Origin: Promethearchaeota archaeon
Lineage (GTDB): Archaea > Asgardarchaeota > Lokiarchaeia > Sigyniarchaeales > SOKP01
NCBI GenBank assembly: GCA_019058365.1
Contig: JAHPZE010000015.1
Location: forward strand, 1-64,000
Length of the DNA stretch: 64,000 nucleotides
Reading direction: 5' to 3'
The translations under genes and the position numbers were made by a program. The notes under the pieces are model-generated. The model made no database searches. It saw only the letters and a list, made by a program, of their open reading frames with translations, and had not been told where the DNA came from. Shown here piece by piece: positions 23,813 through 32,203 of this stretch. How positions within the stretch are numbered: the stretch's first letter is position 1; every line of letters starts with the position of its first letter.

Positions 23813-25705
23813 TTACTGATTTATCCATTGATATAATTCGCCCACTAAAACCCTTTTATCGTTATTACTCCTGAGTTTATTAATATTTTCCACATTCATT
23901 AGCCACAACGAGGATCTTAATTCTTGTTTCAGAGTACTTATTTCTTTGATTGTATTCGATTGAGTATTATTCTTATAATCTTGCCAAGCAGCTTTTAAAA
24001 ATTTAAATGCAAATCCTCCAATATCAGCACCTAAAACAATTGCTTTGGCGATATCTACACCTGTTCTCAATCCTCCTGTCCCTATTATTAGTTTTTTAGA
24101 TACTTTTCTAACATTCATTATACTAACTGGTGTTGGAATACCCCATTCACGAAAAGTATCTGCCATCTTTCGAGTATATGCTTCAAAACTGTCTACATCA
24201 CGTATTGATTCTATTGCAGCAAAACTTGTGCCACCTAAACCTCCGACATCAAATCCATCAAATCCTAGTAAATCAAGCTTTAAAGCGAGATCTGTATTAA
24301 AACCTGTTCCAACTTCTTTAGCTATGATAGGAATTTTCAGATTTTTTCTTATTTCTTTAAATCTTTCTTCAAAATTTTTATATGATATATTACCTTCACT
24401 TTGTACAAGCTCATGTAAGGCATTAAAGTGAATAGCCATTACGTCTGCATTAATCATCTCAATGCATTTCTTAAAATTATCTATATTAAAATTAATATCA
24501 CATAGCTGTCCTATTCCTAAATTTCCTATTACTGGAATATTAGGCGCTATATCGCGTACAATTTTAAATGAATCAACGGTAGAAGGATCCTCTAATCCTA
24601 TTCTTTGACTACCAACACTCATAATAATATTTTCTGAACTTGCAGCATTTGCTAAGATATTATTAATTGCTTTAGAAATTTCATGACCTCCTGTAATTGC
24701 TGAAATACATATAGGAGCTGATATTTTTTTTTTAAAGAAATCAACATACAGATTAATTTCCTCTAACTCATATTCTGGTAGTGGATGATGAATTAGATTA
24801 ACCTCATCAAAATAGTTCTTTACATGTTGCACATTATGCTCTAAAGGTATTTTTATGTGTTCTATCTTCCTATTATATATTTTGTTCCCAATCTTTCTTT
24901 CAAAAGTTGATTCAATACTAGTACATTCTAAATTTTCATTGTTTAAAGCTTTAAGAATATTTTTATTTTTGATTCCATTAATTATTTGGACAGGTATCCC
25001 AAGTTTTATAATCTCTTTGATAGTTTCTAGTTTACCTCTTATACCTCCAGTAACATCAATTTTTTGATCTAACTCTGCTAATTTTAAATCTACCAAATCG
25101 TTAGATCTTAATTTTAATGCCAGCTTTTCGTTTCCATTGTCTTTGATATATATGCCATCTTCTTCAATTGCGAATATTACTTTCGAGATTTTATATTTTT
25201 GAATCTTCTCACATAATTTTAAAATAATTTGATCTCCAGAAAGAATTGTAAATGAAGAATCCCAACTCAGAAGAATGTCACCATATAGGACGGGTATTAT
25301 TCCGAGATCAAGCATTTTTTCAATAGGATCTATAGATTTAAAAATAATTTCATTAAAATCTTGTATGAAAATACTTGATGGTTGAACGGAAATTGCTGAA
25401 CGCCCATTATCAAGCATTTTATTGATGATAATAGAATCAAATTTAATCATTGCTTCATGTGTTTTGGAAAGCCCCATAATTTGGTCCTTAATAGAATCAT
25501 TTAATCCTTGAGAAATTTGATATTTTTTAGCAATCGGATGCCCAAATGATCCACCTCCATGAATTAAAATGATTGCTTTTTTACTTTCAATAATCTGATT
25601 GAGACAACTTTCTAAAATATCTTCCCTAAGAGAAAAAGGCTTGTTTTTATCAGTTAATAAACTTCCACCTAACTTTAACAGAATAATTTCATTTTTACTT
25701 TTCAT
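23813..25705 (-). CDS. Isopentenyl phosphate kinase fused to type 2 IPP isomerase
   Basis: A 630-residue fusion. Residues 1-255 are an isopentenyl phosphate kinase of the amino-acid-kinase fold: LLKLGGSLLTDK, then HGGGSFGHP (49-57) with the family's catalytic histidine, and later SGDQIILKL and DVTGGIRGKLETI. Residues about 275-630 are an FMN-dependent type 2 isomerase: RKIEHIKI, ITGGHE, SVGSQRIGLEDP, GNLGIGQL, KEVGTGF, GTSFAAIE and GTGGLRTGVDIAKA. One protein would thus phosphorylate isopentenyl phosphate to IPP and isomerise it to DMAPP. The start is the ATG at 25705 after GGATGAG; an upstream TTG at 25723 overlaps mevalonate kinase. It is last in the operon. Confidence 0.88.
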   Translation of the reverse strand: MKSKNEIILLKLGGSLLTDKNKPFSLREDILESCLNQIIESKKAIILIHGGGSFGHPIAKKYQISQGLNDSIKDQIMGLSKTHEAMIKFDSIIINKMLDNGRSAISVQPSSIFIQDFNEIIFKSIDPIEKMLDLGIIPVLYGDILLSWDSSFTILSGDQIILKLCEKIQKYKISKVIFAIEEDGIYIKDNGNEKLALKLRSNDLVDLKLAELDQKIDVTGGIRGKLETIKEIIKLGIPVQIINGIKNKNILKALNNENLECTSIESTFERKIGNKIYNRKIEHIKIPLEHNVQHVKNYFDEVNLIHHPLPEYELEEINLYVDFFKKKISAPICISAITGGHEISKAINNILANAASSENIIMSVGSQRIGLEDPSTVDSFKIVRDIAPNIPVIGNLGIGQLCDINFNIDNFKKCIEMINADVMAIHFNALHELVQSEGNISYKNFEERFKEIRKNLKIPIIAKEVGTGFNTDLALKLDLLGFDGFDVGGLGGTSFAAIESIRDVDSFEAYTRKMADTFREWGIPTPVSIMNVRKVSKKLIIGTGGLRTGVDIAKAIVLGADIGGFAFKFLKAAWQDYKNNTQSNTIKEISTLKQELRSSLWLMNVENINKLRSNNDKRVLVGELYQWINQ

Positions 25706-25715
25706 TAATTTGCAC

Positions 25716-26675
25716 TCATCCAATCATTGTTCTCCAGGCGTCATATCCTTCTTTTTCAATAGCCTTAGCAATCTTTTCTTGTGCTTCTTCATTTTCAGCT
25801 AAAGAAATAACTAAGCCACCCCGCCCTGTTCCAGTAACTTTAGCCCCTAATGCTCCATTTTTTAGAGCAATATCAACCAATTTATCGTTTATTTCTCCAG
25901 AAACTGTGATCTCTTGAAGTAATTTGTGGTTTTGATTCATTAGTGCACCAATTGCAATACAATTTCCTTTAAGTAAAGCTTGTTTTGCCTTATCTGCTAA
26001 CATTTCATATTCTCTAAAAATTTCTTCAAATTCTTTAGGATTTTCCTGCTTTAAACGTCGAACATCAGCAACTACTTCTGTTGTTGATGCCGTTATTCCT
26101 GAATTTGCTATAACTAAAGGAATTTTTATTGGCGATTTTAGAAGACCCATTGTATTATTGCCCCCATTCAGATTTTTAACAAACCAAATCAAACCCCCGT
26201 AAGTAGAAGCGGTATTATCGATGCCCGAAGGAGTTCCATGGTAAGCCTTTTCTCCTTCATAAGCGGCTTCGTTTATCTTTTCATCATCCAAATTAAGATT
26301 AAATCTATCATTAAGGGCACGAGCTAAAGATGTACATTGAGCAGCAGAAGCACCAACTCCACTTGCAGCAATTAAATTACCAGCAAAAGTTATTTCAAGC
26401 TTTTGATTATCAGTATCTATCTTTAAATGATTAATTACATTGGTAACTGATTTCATTGCCTCATTATACTTCGTTTTTTTGTACCCTGGCGTTGCGGGTC
26501 TCTGATCGTCAACAGACCATCCAGAACCTTCTACAACTTTAACATCTGCTGTGGTAAAAGATCCTAACGCCGATGCTATTGCGGGAAGACCATAAACAAC
26601 AAAATGATAGCGTTTATTCCTTAAATGGGAATCAAATTTCGCCAAATAATATGGTCTTTCCGTATCCTTTTCCAT
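25716..26675 (-). CDS. Mevalonate kinase (GHMP family)
   Basis: A 319-residue GHMP kinase that makes mevalonate 5-phosphate. The first motif is VVYGLPAIASALG; the ATP loop is SGVGASAAQCTSLARAL; the mevalonate-binding part is HGTPSGIDNTASTYGG; and motif 3 is GALGAKVTGTGRGG near the C-terminus. It fits the archaeal mevalonate kinases. The gene starts 7 bases after aconitase X small-subunit stop, and its own stop lies 10 bases before the kinase-isomerase ATG, so it is inside a tight operon. Assignment to mevalonate rather than another GHMP substrate rests on the HGTPSGID pattern and the context. Confidence 0.88.
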   Translation of the reverse strand: MEKDTERPYYLAKFDSHLRNKRYHFVVYGLPAIASALGSFTTADVKVVEGSGWSVDDQRPATPGYKKTKYNEAMKSVTNVINHLKIDTDNQKLEITFAGNLIAASGVGASAAQCTSLARALNDRFNLNLDDEKINEAAYEGEKAYHGTPSGIDNTASTYGGLIWFVKNLNGGNNTMGLLKSPIKIPLVIANSGITASTTEVVADVRRLKQENPKEFEEIFREYEMLADKAKQALLKGNCIAIGALMNQNHKLLQEITVSGEINDKLVDIALKNGALGAKVTGTGRGGLVISLAENEEAQEKIAKAIEKEGYDAWRTMIG

Positions 26676-26682
26676 TTCCCAT

Positions 26683-27072
26683 TTACTTCACTTCCACAGT
26701 TCCCTCTGAACCATTAACAATGAGTTTTTGTCCTGTTTTTATGCTATTAATATCAATTTTGTCTACACAGGGAATTTCACTAATTATACAACCTACTGCT
26801 ATGATAGTATCAATTTGTTTATTAACGATAGCAACTGGAGCTGTATTGTTTTTTTTCATTCTATACATAGTATAAGATCCTACTGTAGACCCTTTACCGG
26901 TTGGAAAAACTAAAACTTTTCCCGTTATTGATTGGTCGAAAAGTTCGTGCCCAACCTCAACTACTTTCCCTGTATCAGGATCAACACCACCATAAAATGA
27001 GATTCCATCTTTTGTTACAATTGCTTCTGCCTCAGCAGTACCTTTATAGATCTTTCTTCCTTTAAGGATCAT
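26683..27072 (-). CDS. Phosphomevalonate dehydratase (aconitase X) small subunit
   Basis: A 129-residue protein of the AcnX small-subunit (DUF126) type: ILKGRKIYKGTAEAEAIV at the N-terminus, SFYGGVDPDTGKV, FPTGKGSTVGSYTMYRM and APVAIVNKQ. Together with the large subunit it dehydrates mevalonate 5-phosphate to trans-anhydromevalonate 5-phosphate in the archaeal mevalonate pathway. The ATG at 27072 overlaps the large-subunit stop (ATGA) and has GAGGAGG seven bases upstream. An earlier in-frame ATG at 27093 would bury that site and is less likely. Translational coupling of the two subunits is expected. Confidence 0.88.
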   Translation of the reverse strand: MILKGRKIYKGTAEAEAIVTKDGISFYGGVDPDTGKVVEVGHELFDQSITGKVLVFPTGKGSTVGSYTMYRMKKNNTAPVAIVNKQIDTIIAVGCIISEIPCVDKIDINSIKTGQKLIVNGSEGTVEVK

Positions 27073-28262
27073 TTTATAGCCTCCTCGATGCATTCTTCAA
27101 TTGATCCAATTTTTACTTTAAATTTATTCTTTGCACGACCATAATAGCATGCTTTTGCTGAATCTACCATAATTCCTTTAAAACGTCCTTTAATTGGAGC
27201 TACAACACAACAAGTATCTGCTGCGAATTTTGCTCCAGCATCTTCAATTATTTTAGAATACCCAGTTTCATCGGCAATTTTTTTTGTTGGTCGAGCAGTC
27301 GTAATCCAGAATTCTTTCTTTACTTTTTTTCCATTTAATAATTTCGCAATTTCAGCGATTTCGTGAATTGAAGCGTGAGGACACCCTATACTAATGAAAT
27401 CGATTTCAATATCATCATCAATAAGTTCCATTCGCGTTTTATCTAGATCACTTTGATTAATTTCAAAAATAATATCATCTGGTTTAGGATAGTAATTATA
27501 TTCTGGAGTTATTCCTTCCATATGGAATAGTGCTGTTCCACCGTAGGTCGCAATAGATGCACAAAATGATTTGAGCTCTTCAACCGTAGCAGATGGAATT
27601 CCTGTAATATATGGGATTTTTTTTCCTAATTTAACTAATTTGTCCCCAATTATTTTTCCTAACACACCAAATTCGTCGGTACCTTTAATTGGAGTAGTAA
27701 CCTTAACTAATACTTCCCCCAGACGATTTTCATCTAAATGATATCCATATTTTGGCGTTTTTCCTGTAATAGCTGACGCTAAAGCACTTGGACCTCCTTC
27801 ACGATTAGTTCGAGCACCAATTACAGAATTAGCATAACAAACTGCACTACTTTCTGCCCAAGCAAGGTGTTGTCCAAAATGTGGAGTGTTCCCAATAAAA
27901 TATGGTGTACACGAACATGTTGTAATTACACCCATTTTAGCGAAAGCGTCAATTACTCGATTTTGATTTATTGCAAACTCCTTATTTATTCCCAATAATT
28001 GCCAATTTTCTCGATCCATTCCAGCGGGATTTAAGGTTGTTAAAACTCTAATCTTTCCATCTTCTGCCATTTCGTTTAAGAATTCTAAACCCGCTTCACC
28101 AAGATTATCATATGAAACCCCGGCTATTTGAACTCCATAAACATCAACCATGCATTCAGCTTCAAATATTTCACCTAATGTGGTTAATATTTCCATTGAC
28201 TTTCGAGCAGCCTTTCCATAGACTCCATCTAGCATGTCTTGTTCTTCTGATGTTAATTTCAT
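27069..28262 (-). CDS. Phosphomevalonate dehydratase (aconitase X) large subunit
   Basis: A 397-residue protein of the AcnX catalytic subunit type (DUF521). Features include LTSEEQDMLDGVYGKAARKSM at the N-terminus, TCSCTPYFIGN and SSAVCYANSVIGARTNREGGPSAL in the middle, and DTCCVVAPIKGR and DSAKACYYG near the end. The conserved cysteines are expected to hold the iron-sulphur cluster needed for dehydration. It lies directly between the UbiD decarboxylase (15 bases before) and the small subunit (4-base overlap), in the order the pathway uses them. The specific phosphomevalonate role comes from characterised archaeal homologues and from the operon. Confidence 0.9.
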   Translation of the reverse strand: MKLTSEEQDMLDGVYGKAARKSMEILTTLGEIFEAECMVDVYGVQIAGVSYDNLGEAGLEFLNEMAEDGKIRVLTTLNPAGMDRENWQLLGINKEFAINQNRVIDAFAKMGVITTCSCTPYFIGNTPHFGQHLAWAESSAVCYANSVIGARTNREGGPSALASAITGKTPKYGYHLDENRLGEVLVKVTTPIKGTDEFGVLGKIIGDKLVKLGKKIPYITGIPSATVEELKSFCASIATYGGTALFHMEGITPEYNYYPKPDDIIFEINQSDLDKTRMELIDDDIEIDFISIGCPHASIHEIAEIAKLLNGKKVKKEFWITTARPTKKIADETGYSKIIEDAGAKFAADTCCVVAPIKGRFKGIMVDSAKACYYGRAKNKFKVKIGSIEECIEEAIK

Positions 28263-28277
28263 TATTCTCTCCTTATC

Positions 28278-29588
28278 TTAAAAATATTTTTTAATATCCA
28301 CTTTTGGAAATTCTGCAATTTCAAAATTCTTTCCTTTGATGATAAGTGGTTTAGTTAAATCAAAGCCAATTTTTGTCGTCATTTTTGTTCCAGGCTCAGC
28401 ACTCGGATCTAAACTACTTCCTGGCTCTTTATCTTTGACAATCATTCTTGTATCTCCTTGAAAACGAGTTGCCATCGCCCACTCTACAGATAAGGGATCA
28501 TAAATATTAATATCTTTATCAACAATAAAAGCATGTTTACAGCTTGTGTGACCTGCGAAGGTTCCTTCTATTGCCCTTCTTCCGTCCTCTTCTGATTTTT
28601 TATCAATTTGGACTATTGCGTGCAACCAAGAAGACCCACCAGGACTAATATTTACATCTAAACACTTAACTCCTGCTTCATTCACTTTATTGAAAATAGT
28701 GGGTTCTCTAGGCATACCCATCAATATTTTATGTTCTAACGCTCCTGGTAATAAAGCTTGCCAAATCGCATCTTTTCTATGAGTAATTCTTTTAACTTCA
28801 AAAATAGGTTCCTCTCTAATCACATCATACGTCTCAGTCAGATCGACAAAAGGACCTTCGGCGTGTCTTTCTTCAAAATACACACGTCCCTCTAATACAA
28901 ATTCTGCTTCTGCGGGTATGATAAGATCTACTGAGTTTGCTTTTACGACTTTAATTGGTTCGAGTGCATTAGCAATTTGTAATTCATCAACACCAATATC
29001 AACAGATGTAGCTCCAGCAATTAGTATATTGGGAGTATTTCCAATACAAAAAGCTGCTTCTACTTCGCCATTTTTCTCTAAAAATTTATAGAAATGACGT
29101 CCTTTAACTATTCGGGTTGCAAATTTGTCTTTAGAATACTGCATTGCTCGATGAAAATCTAAGTTTTGACCATAATCGGGATCTCTGGTGACTACAACAG
29201 CAGAACTGATATAATTTCCACCATCCTTGTCACAATGGTATAAAATTGGAATTTTATCTAAATCAATGTTTGTTTCAATAACTTCTTGACAAGGAGCATT
29301 TGTAATAATTTCTGGTTCTGAACGCTTTTCTATTGCTTTTGAGAGCATTGGTATAAGATTTGCGGGTGTTACCCCGAAATATGAAGCAATTATATCTTTT
29401 GTACAAAATAAATTCCCAATTACACGAAATTTTGATTCTCTTATCTTATTAAACATAACTGGAGTGGGTTCAATCTCTTTTAATAGTCCAGAGATCTCTA
29501 ATTTCTTTGATACCTCGATGTTGACTTTTCGAAGAAGTCCTTTCTCATCAATTTGATTTATATATTCTCTAAATCCCATAAATTTCAT
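28278..29588 (-). CDS. UbiD-family decarboxylase (trans-anhydromevalonate 5-phosphate decarboxylase)
   Basis: A 436-residue UbiD homologue: GFREYINQIDEKGLLRKV at the N-terminus, YISSAVVVTRDPDYG, FATRIVKGRH, ILIAGATS, and EFVLEGRV...EGPFVDLTETYD in the catalytic region, with VEWAMATRFQ and GTKMTTKIGFD near the end. UbiD enzymes need prenylated FMN and metal; the glutamates around EGPF and the earlier arginine are expected catalytic residues. Position next to aconitase X indicates decarboxylation of trans-anhydromevalonate 5-phosphate to isopentenyl phosphate. UbiX at 22846 supplies the cofactor. An in-frame ATG three codons later (29579) may be the true start. Confidence 0.88.
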   Translation of the reverse strand: MKFMGFREYINQIDEKGLLRKVNIEVSKKLEISGLLKEIEPTPVMFNKIRESKFRVIGNLFCTKDIIASYFGVTPANLIPMLSKAIEKRSEPEIITNAPCQEVIETNIDLDKIPILYHCDKDGGNYISSAVVVTRDPDYGQNLDFHRAMQYSKDKFATRIVKGRHFYKFLEKNGEVEAAFCIGNTPNILIAGATSVDIGVDELQIANALEPIKVVKANSVDLIIPAEAEFVLEGRVYFEERHAEGPFVDLTETYDVIREEPIFEVKRITHRKDAIWQALLPGALEHKILMGMPREPTIFNKVNEAGVKCLDVNISPGGSSWLHAIVQIDKKSEEDGRRAIEGTFAGHTSCKHAFIVDKDINIYDPLSVEWAMATRFQGDTRMIVKDKEPGSSLDPSAEPGTKMTTKIGFDLTKPLIIKGKNFEIAEFPKVDIKKYF

Positions 29589-29659
29589 TCATCTCAATAA
29601 ATTTCTTGGAATAATCTACCTTACTAATATTTTGAGTTACAGAAACAAATTTTATAAAA

Positions 29660-30940
29660 CTAAAGGTTTTTATTTTTATCGATTCTTTTTAAAATTTCTT
29701 TTGCATAATCAACTCTAATTTTCTTATCCTCAACTAATTTGTTTGCTACCTTTTCTATTAATTTTTCAGGTACTCCAGCAAGTCTTGCAATATTTCTTGA
29801 ATGTAGCGTCATATGACCTTTTTGAATCCCTTCTGAAGCTAAAGCCCTTAGAGCAGCAACGTTTTGAGCTAAACCGAGAGCTGCAGCTACTTGAGAAAGT
29901 TCATTGGCACTTTTAACATTCAAAATTTTTAAAGCTAATCTGGTCATCGGATGTATCTTAGTCATACCTCCAATAATACCAAGAGCAAGCGGTAATTCTA
30001 TTTCTCCTACTAGATTTCCATCTGAATCAACCTGAAATTTAGTCAATGGAGAATATTGCCCCTTCAATGAAGCATATGCATGAGCTCCAGATTCAATAGC
30101 GCGCGTATCATTTCCTGTAGCTAATGTTAAAGCTACAATTCCGTTCATTATGCCTTTATTATGAGTAGTAGCTCTATAAGGATCTGCAAGCGCAAACTCA
30201 TAGGCATTTAAGATACCTTCTACAACTTCTACTCCACCTAATAACTCCTTATCAAAAGTCGCCTTACTTTTTGCTAGTCGATGAGTTGCCAAATTGGATA
30301 CAATTCTAAGATAAACTTTACCACCACATATTTCTTCTATAAATGGACTGATAATTTCAGCCATAGTATTTACCACATTCGCTCCCATTGCATCTAAAAC
30401 ATCAACTAATAAATGAAGAATCAACATTTCTCCTTTTCTTGTCATTAACTCTCGAATTTCAAGTTCAAAAGCACCGCCACCCAACTCATTCAATAAAGGA
30501 TCTTGTTCATTAGCAATTTTTAAGAGATGATCTTTATTATTCAATATTTCTTCTTTTGCAATTTTAATATCAGGTAAATCAGTTATCTGTATCTGTGAAA
30601 TCATTACCGATCTTACTTCTTCTGAATGAAAACCTCCACATCTTCTCGCAAATTTAGCTGCATTTGAAGCTGCTGCTATAACTGATGGTTCTTCAATAAC
30701 CATAGGTATTATATAATCCCTATTATTGATTTTAAAATTGAAAGCTAAGCCAAATGGTAATTGGTAGCTCCCAATAACATTTTCTACTAAAGTATCAATT
30801 TGGTTAGGTTTGAAATATCCAAAATTTTGTAAAATCTTCATTTCTTCTTCATTCAGGTTAGCTATCTTAGAAATTTTTCTTTGACGTTCCTCTAATGATA
30901 ACTTATAAAATCCGGAGATATCAGAATGGAATTCTTTCAT
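29660..30940 (-). CDS. HMG-CoA reductase, class II
   Basis: A 426-residue enzyme reducing HMG-CoA to mevalonate. It opens with a short helical N-terminus and the ENVIG motif (residues 53-57), followed by PFGLAFNFKINNRDYIIPM and EEPSVIAAASNAAKFAR, which match class II (Pseudomonas mevalonii-type) rather than the class I enzyme of many archaea. DAMGANVVNTMAE and the C-terminal HMTLHSRN with the catalytic histidine follow. There is no membrane segment. The gene is in the operon between the MVD homologue (16 bases before) and UbiD. A class II enzyme used for synthesis, with NADH or NADPH preference unknown, is notable. Confidence 0.9.
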   Translation of the reverse strand: MKEFHSDISGFYKLSLEERQRKISKIANLNEEEMKILQNFGYFKPNQIDTLVENVIGSYQLPFGLAFNFKINNRDYIIPMVIEEPSVIAAASNAAKFARRCGGFHSEEVRSVMISQIQITDLPDIKIAKEEILNNKDHLLKIANEQDPLLNELGGGAFELEIRELMTRKGEMLILHLLVDVLDAMGANVVNTMAEIISPFIEEICGGKVYLRIVSNLATHRLAKSKATFDKELLGGVEVVEGILNAYEFALADPYRATTHNKGIMNGIVALTLATGNDTRAIESGAHAYASLKGQYSPLTKFQVDSDGNLVGEIELPLALGIIGGMTKIHPMTRLALKILNVKSANELSQVAAALGLAQNVAALRALASEGIQKGHMTLHSRNIARLAGVPEKLIEKVANKLVEDKKIRVDYAKEILKRIDKNKNL

Positions 30941-30956
30941 AATTAAAATCTCTTTT

Positions 30957-32168
30957 CTAAAAATTAATAAAGTTTTCTATATCTCCTTTTATTTTCTTAG
31001 CTTCTGGAGAGGTGGAAGTAATTATTTTTGAGGGACCGCCTATTTTTCCCTCAATTATTTCATATCCTGATATAAATGGTTTTAATTCATCAATTATCTT
31101 GTTTTTCTCATTTTCATGAGTTAATAAGACTAGGGAAGGTCCAGTATCAATTGAGAAATAAACATTATACCCATTTTTTTTTCTGAGTTCACGAATCTTA
31201 AGCATAATTTTTAACGTGTCGGGCTCCCATGCAATAATGTTATTTCTTTTTACTGACATTGCTACAGAATGCAGACAAAATGTATCATATTCTGCTAATT
31301 CACCGATTTTATTTAAGTTAGAATTCTCTAATCCTTCAAAAAATTCGAAAATAAGCTGTTTTCGTTGTTCTAACCAAGCAGAGAAAAAAGGTGATGTCGG
31401 AACAATTTCATGTGCCTGATTTGTTTTTAAATCAGATTTAATGGGAATTGTTAAAAGTGCAATCTCTTCTACAAAAGATTGATGTTCTTTACGATCCAAT
31501 CGAATTGAAAAACAATCAAAAGGATCAATATTTGGATGACTGAGTAAAAGAGAAAATCCTCCAGTAGAGCTCCGGGAGCCAGAACTCGCAAGATATCTTG
31601 AAAATATACTCAATAATCTTTTGTTATGTAAATAATTTTCATCATTATTATAAATAATAGCAGCAGCTGCTAAAGAAAGAGCAGAAGAACCCGAAGCTGA
31701 AGTCCCTAAACCCTTACCTATTTGTTGTCCTTTCTCTGTTCTTAAAAAATTTCGAGAAATCAGTATAGCCTTTGTGCTTATTTTGGAATAACTTCGAATA
31801 AAGTCTAAAGTTGCCTTAACTCTTTCTAATTCATCATTAAAAGCAGGTTTACCATCAAGAAAGACACGATCTTCCTTCAAATTTTTATCTAATTTTAAAT
31901 AAGAAATAGTAAATCCACAATCATTATTTAAAGAGATACTTGGGAAATAGGGAATTCGATGTTTAGCATTAATAATTCCATGATATTTTAGGATACCTTG
32001 AATAGGATATGCTATAGTATATGCTTCCCCCTCGCTCTGTGTAGTAATGCTTTTAGGAGGAAGATCTTGAATTTGATAATCGTTTCGTTTTAAAAAGTCT
32101 AAAATTTCGAGGTGATCCTTTTCTAATTTTGTAATAAGATCTTTTGAAAGTGAAGTGTTCATTATCAT
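30957..32168 (-). CDS. Diphosphomevalonate-decarboxylase-family GHMP enzyme (substrate uncertain)
   Basis: A 403-residue protein of the mevalonate (di)phosphate decarboxylase family. A 45-residue N-terminal extension precedes AYPIQGILKYHG, the counterpart of the family's NIAxIKYWG motif. The ATP loop is GLGTSASGSSALSLA; SGSRSSTGGF corresponds to the family's phosphate-contact segment; and SIDTGPS keeps the aspartate that acts as catalytic base in decarboxylases. Since the operon already has aconitase X plus UbiD, its role is open: phosphomevalonate decarboxylase, a kinase of the mevalonate 3-kinase type, or something else. Its start overlaps the synthase stop (ATGA). Confidence 0.75.
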   Translation of the reverse strand: MIMNTSLSKDLITKLEKDHLEILDFLKRNDYQIQDLPPKSITTQSEGEAYTIAYPIQGILKYHGIINAKHRIPYFPSISLNNDCGFTISYLKLDKNLKEDRVFLDGKPAFNDELERVKATLDFIRSYSKISTKAILISRNFLRTEKGQQIGKGLGTSASGSSALSLAAAAIIYNNDENYLHNKRLLSIFSRYLASSGSRSSTGGFSLLLSHPNIDPFDCFSIRLDRKEHQSFVEEIALLTIPIKSDLKTNQAHEIVPTSPFFSAWLEQRKQLIFEFFEGLENSNLNKIGELAEYDTFCLHSVAMSVKRNNIIAWEPDTLKIMLKIRELRKKNGYNVYFSIDTGPSLVLLTHENEKNKIIDELKPFISGYEIIEGKIGGPSKIITSTSPEAKKIKGDIENFINF

Positions 32169-32203
32169 TCAAGAGGAATGGGAAGATCTTGGATTTGATA
32201 ATC
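32059..32203. repeat. Two 23-base near-identical blocks at the synthase/decarboxylase gene junction
   Basis: The block GGAAGATCTTGAATTTGATA plus three bases occurs at 32059-32081 and again at 32181-32203 with one mismatch. On the minus strand both copies encode DYQIQDLP: once in the N-terminal extension of the decarboxylase homologue and once in the last residues of HMG-CoA synthase. This looks like a short duplication of the synthase 3' end into the start of the next gene. Confidence 0.65.

Noticed and set aside
24045..24431. A 128-codon plus-strand frame
   Set aside because: Lies entirely antisense inside the IPP isomerase domain, whose motifs are clear; the same holds for the other shadow frames opposite real genes.
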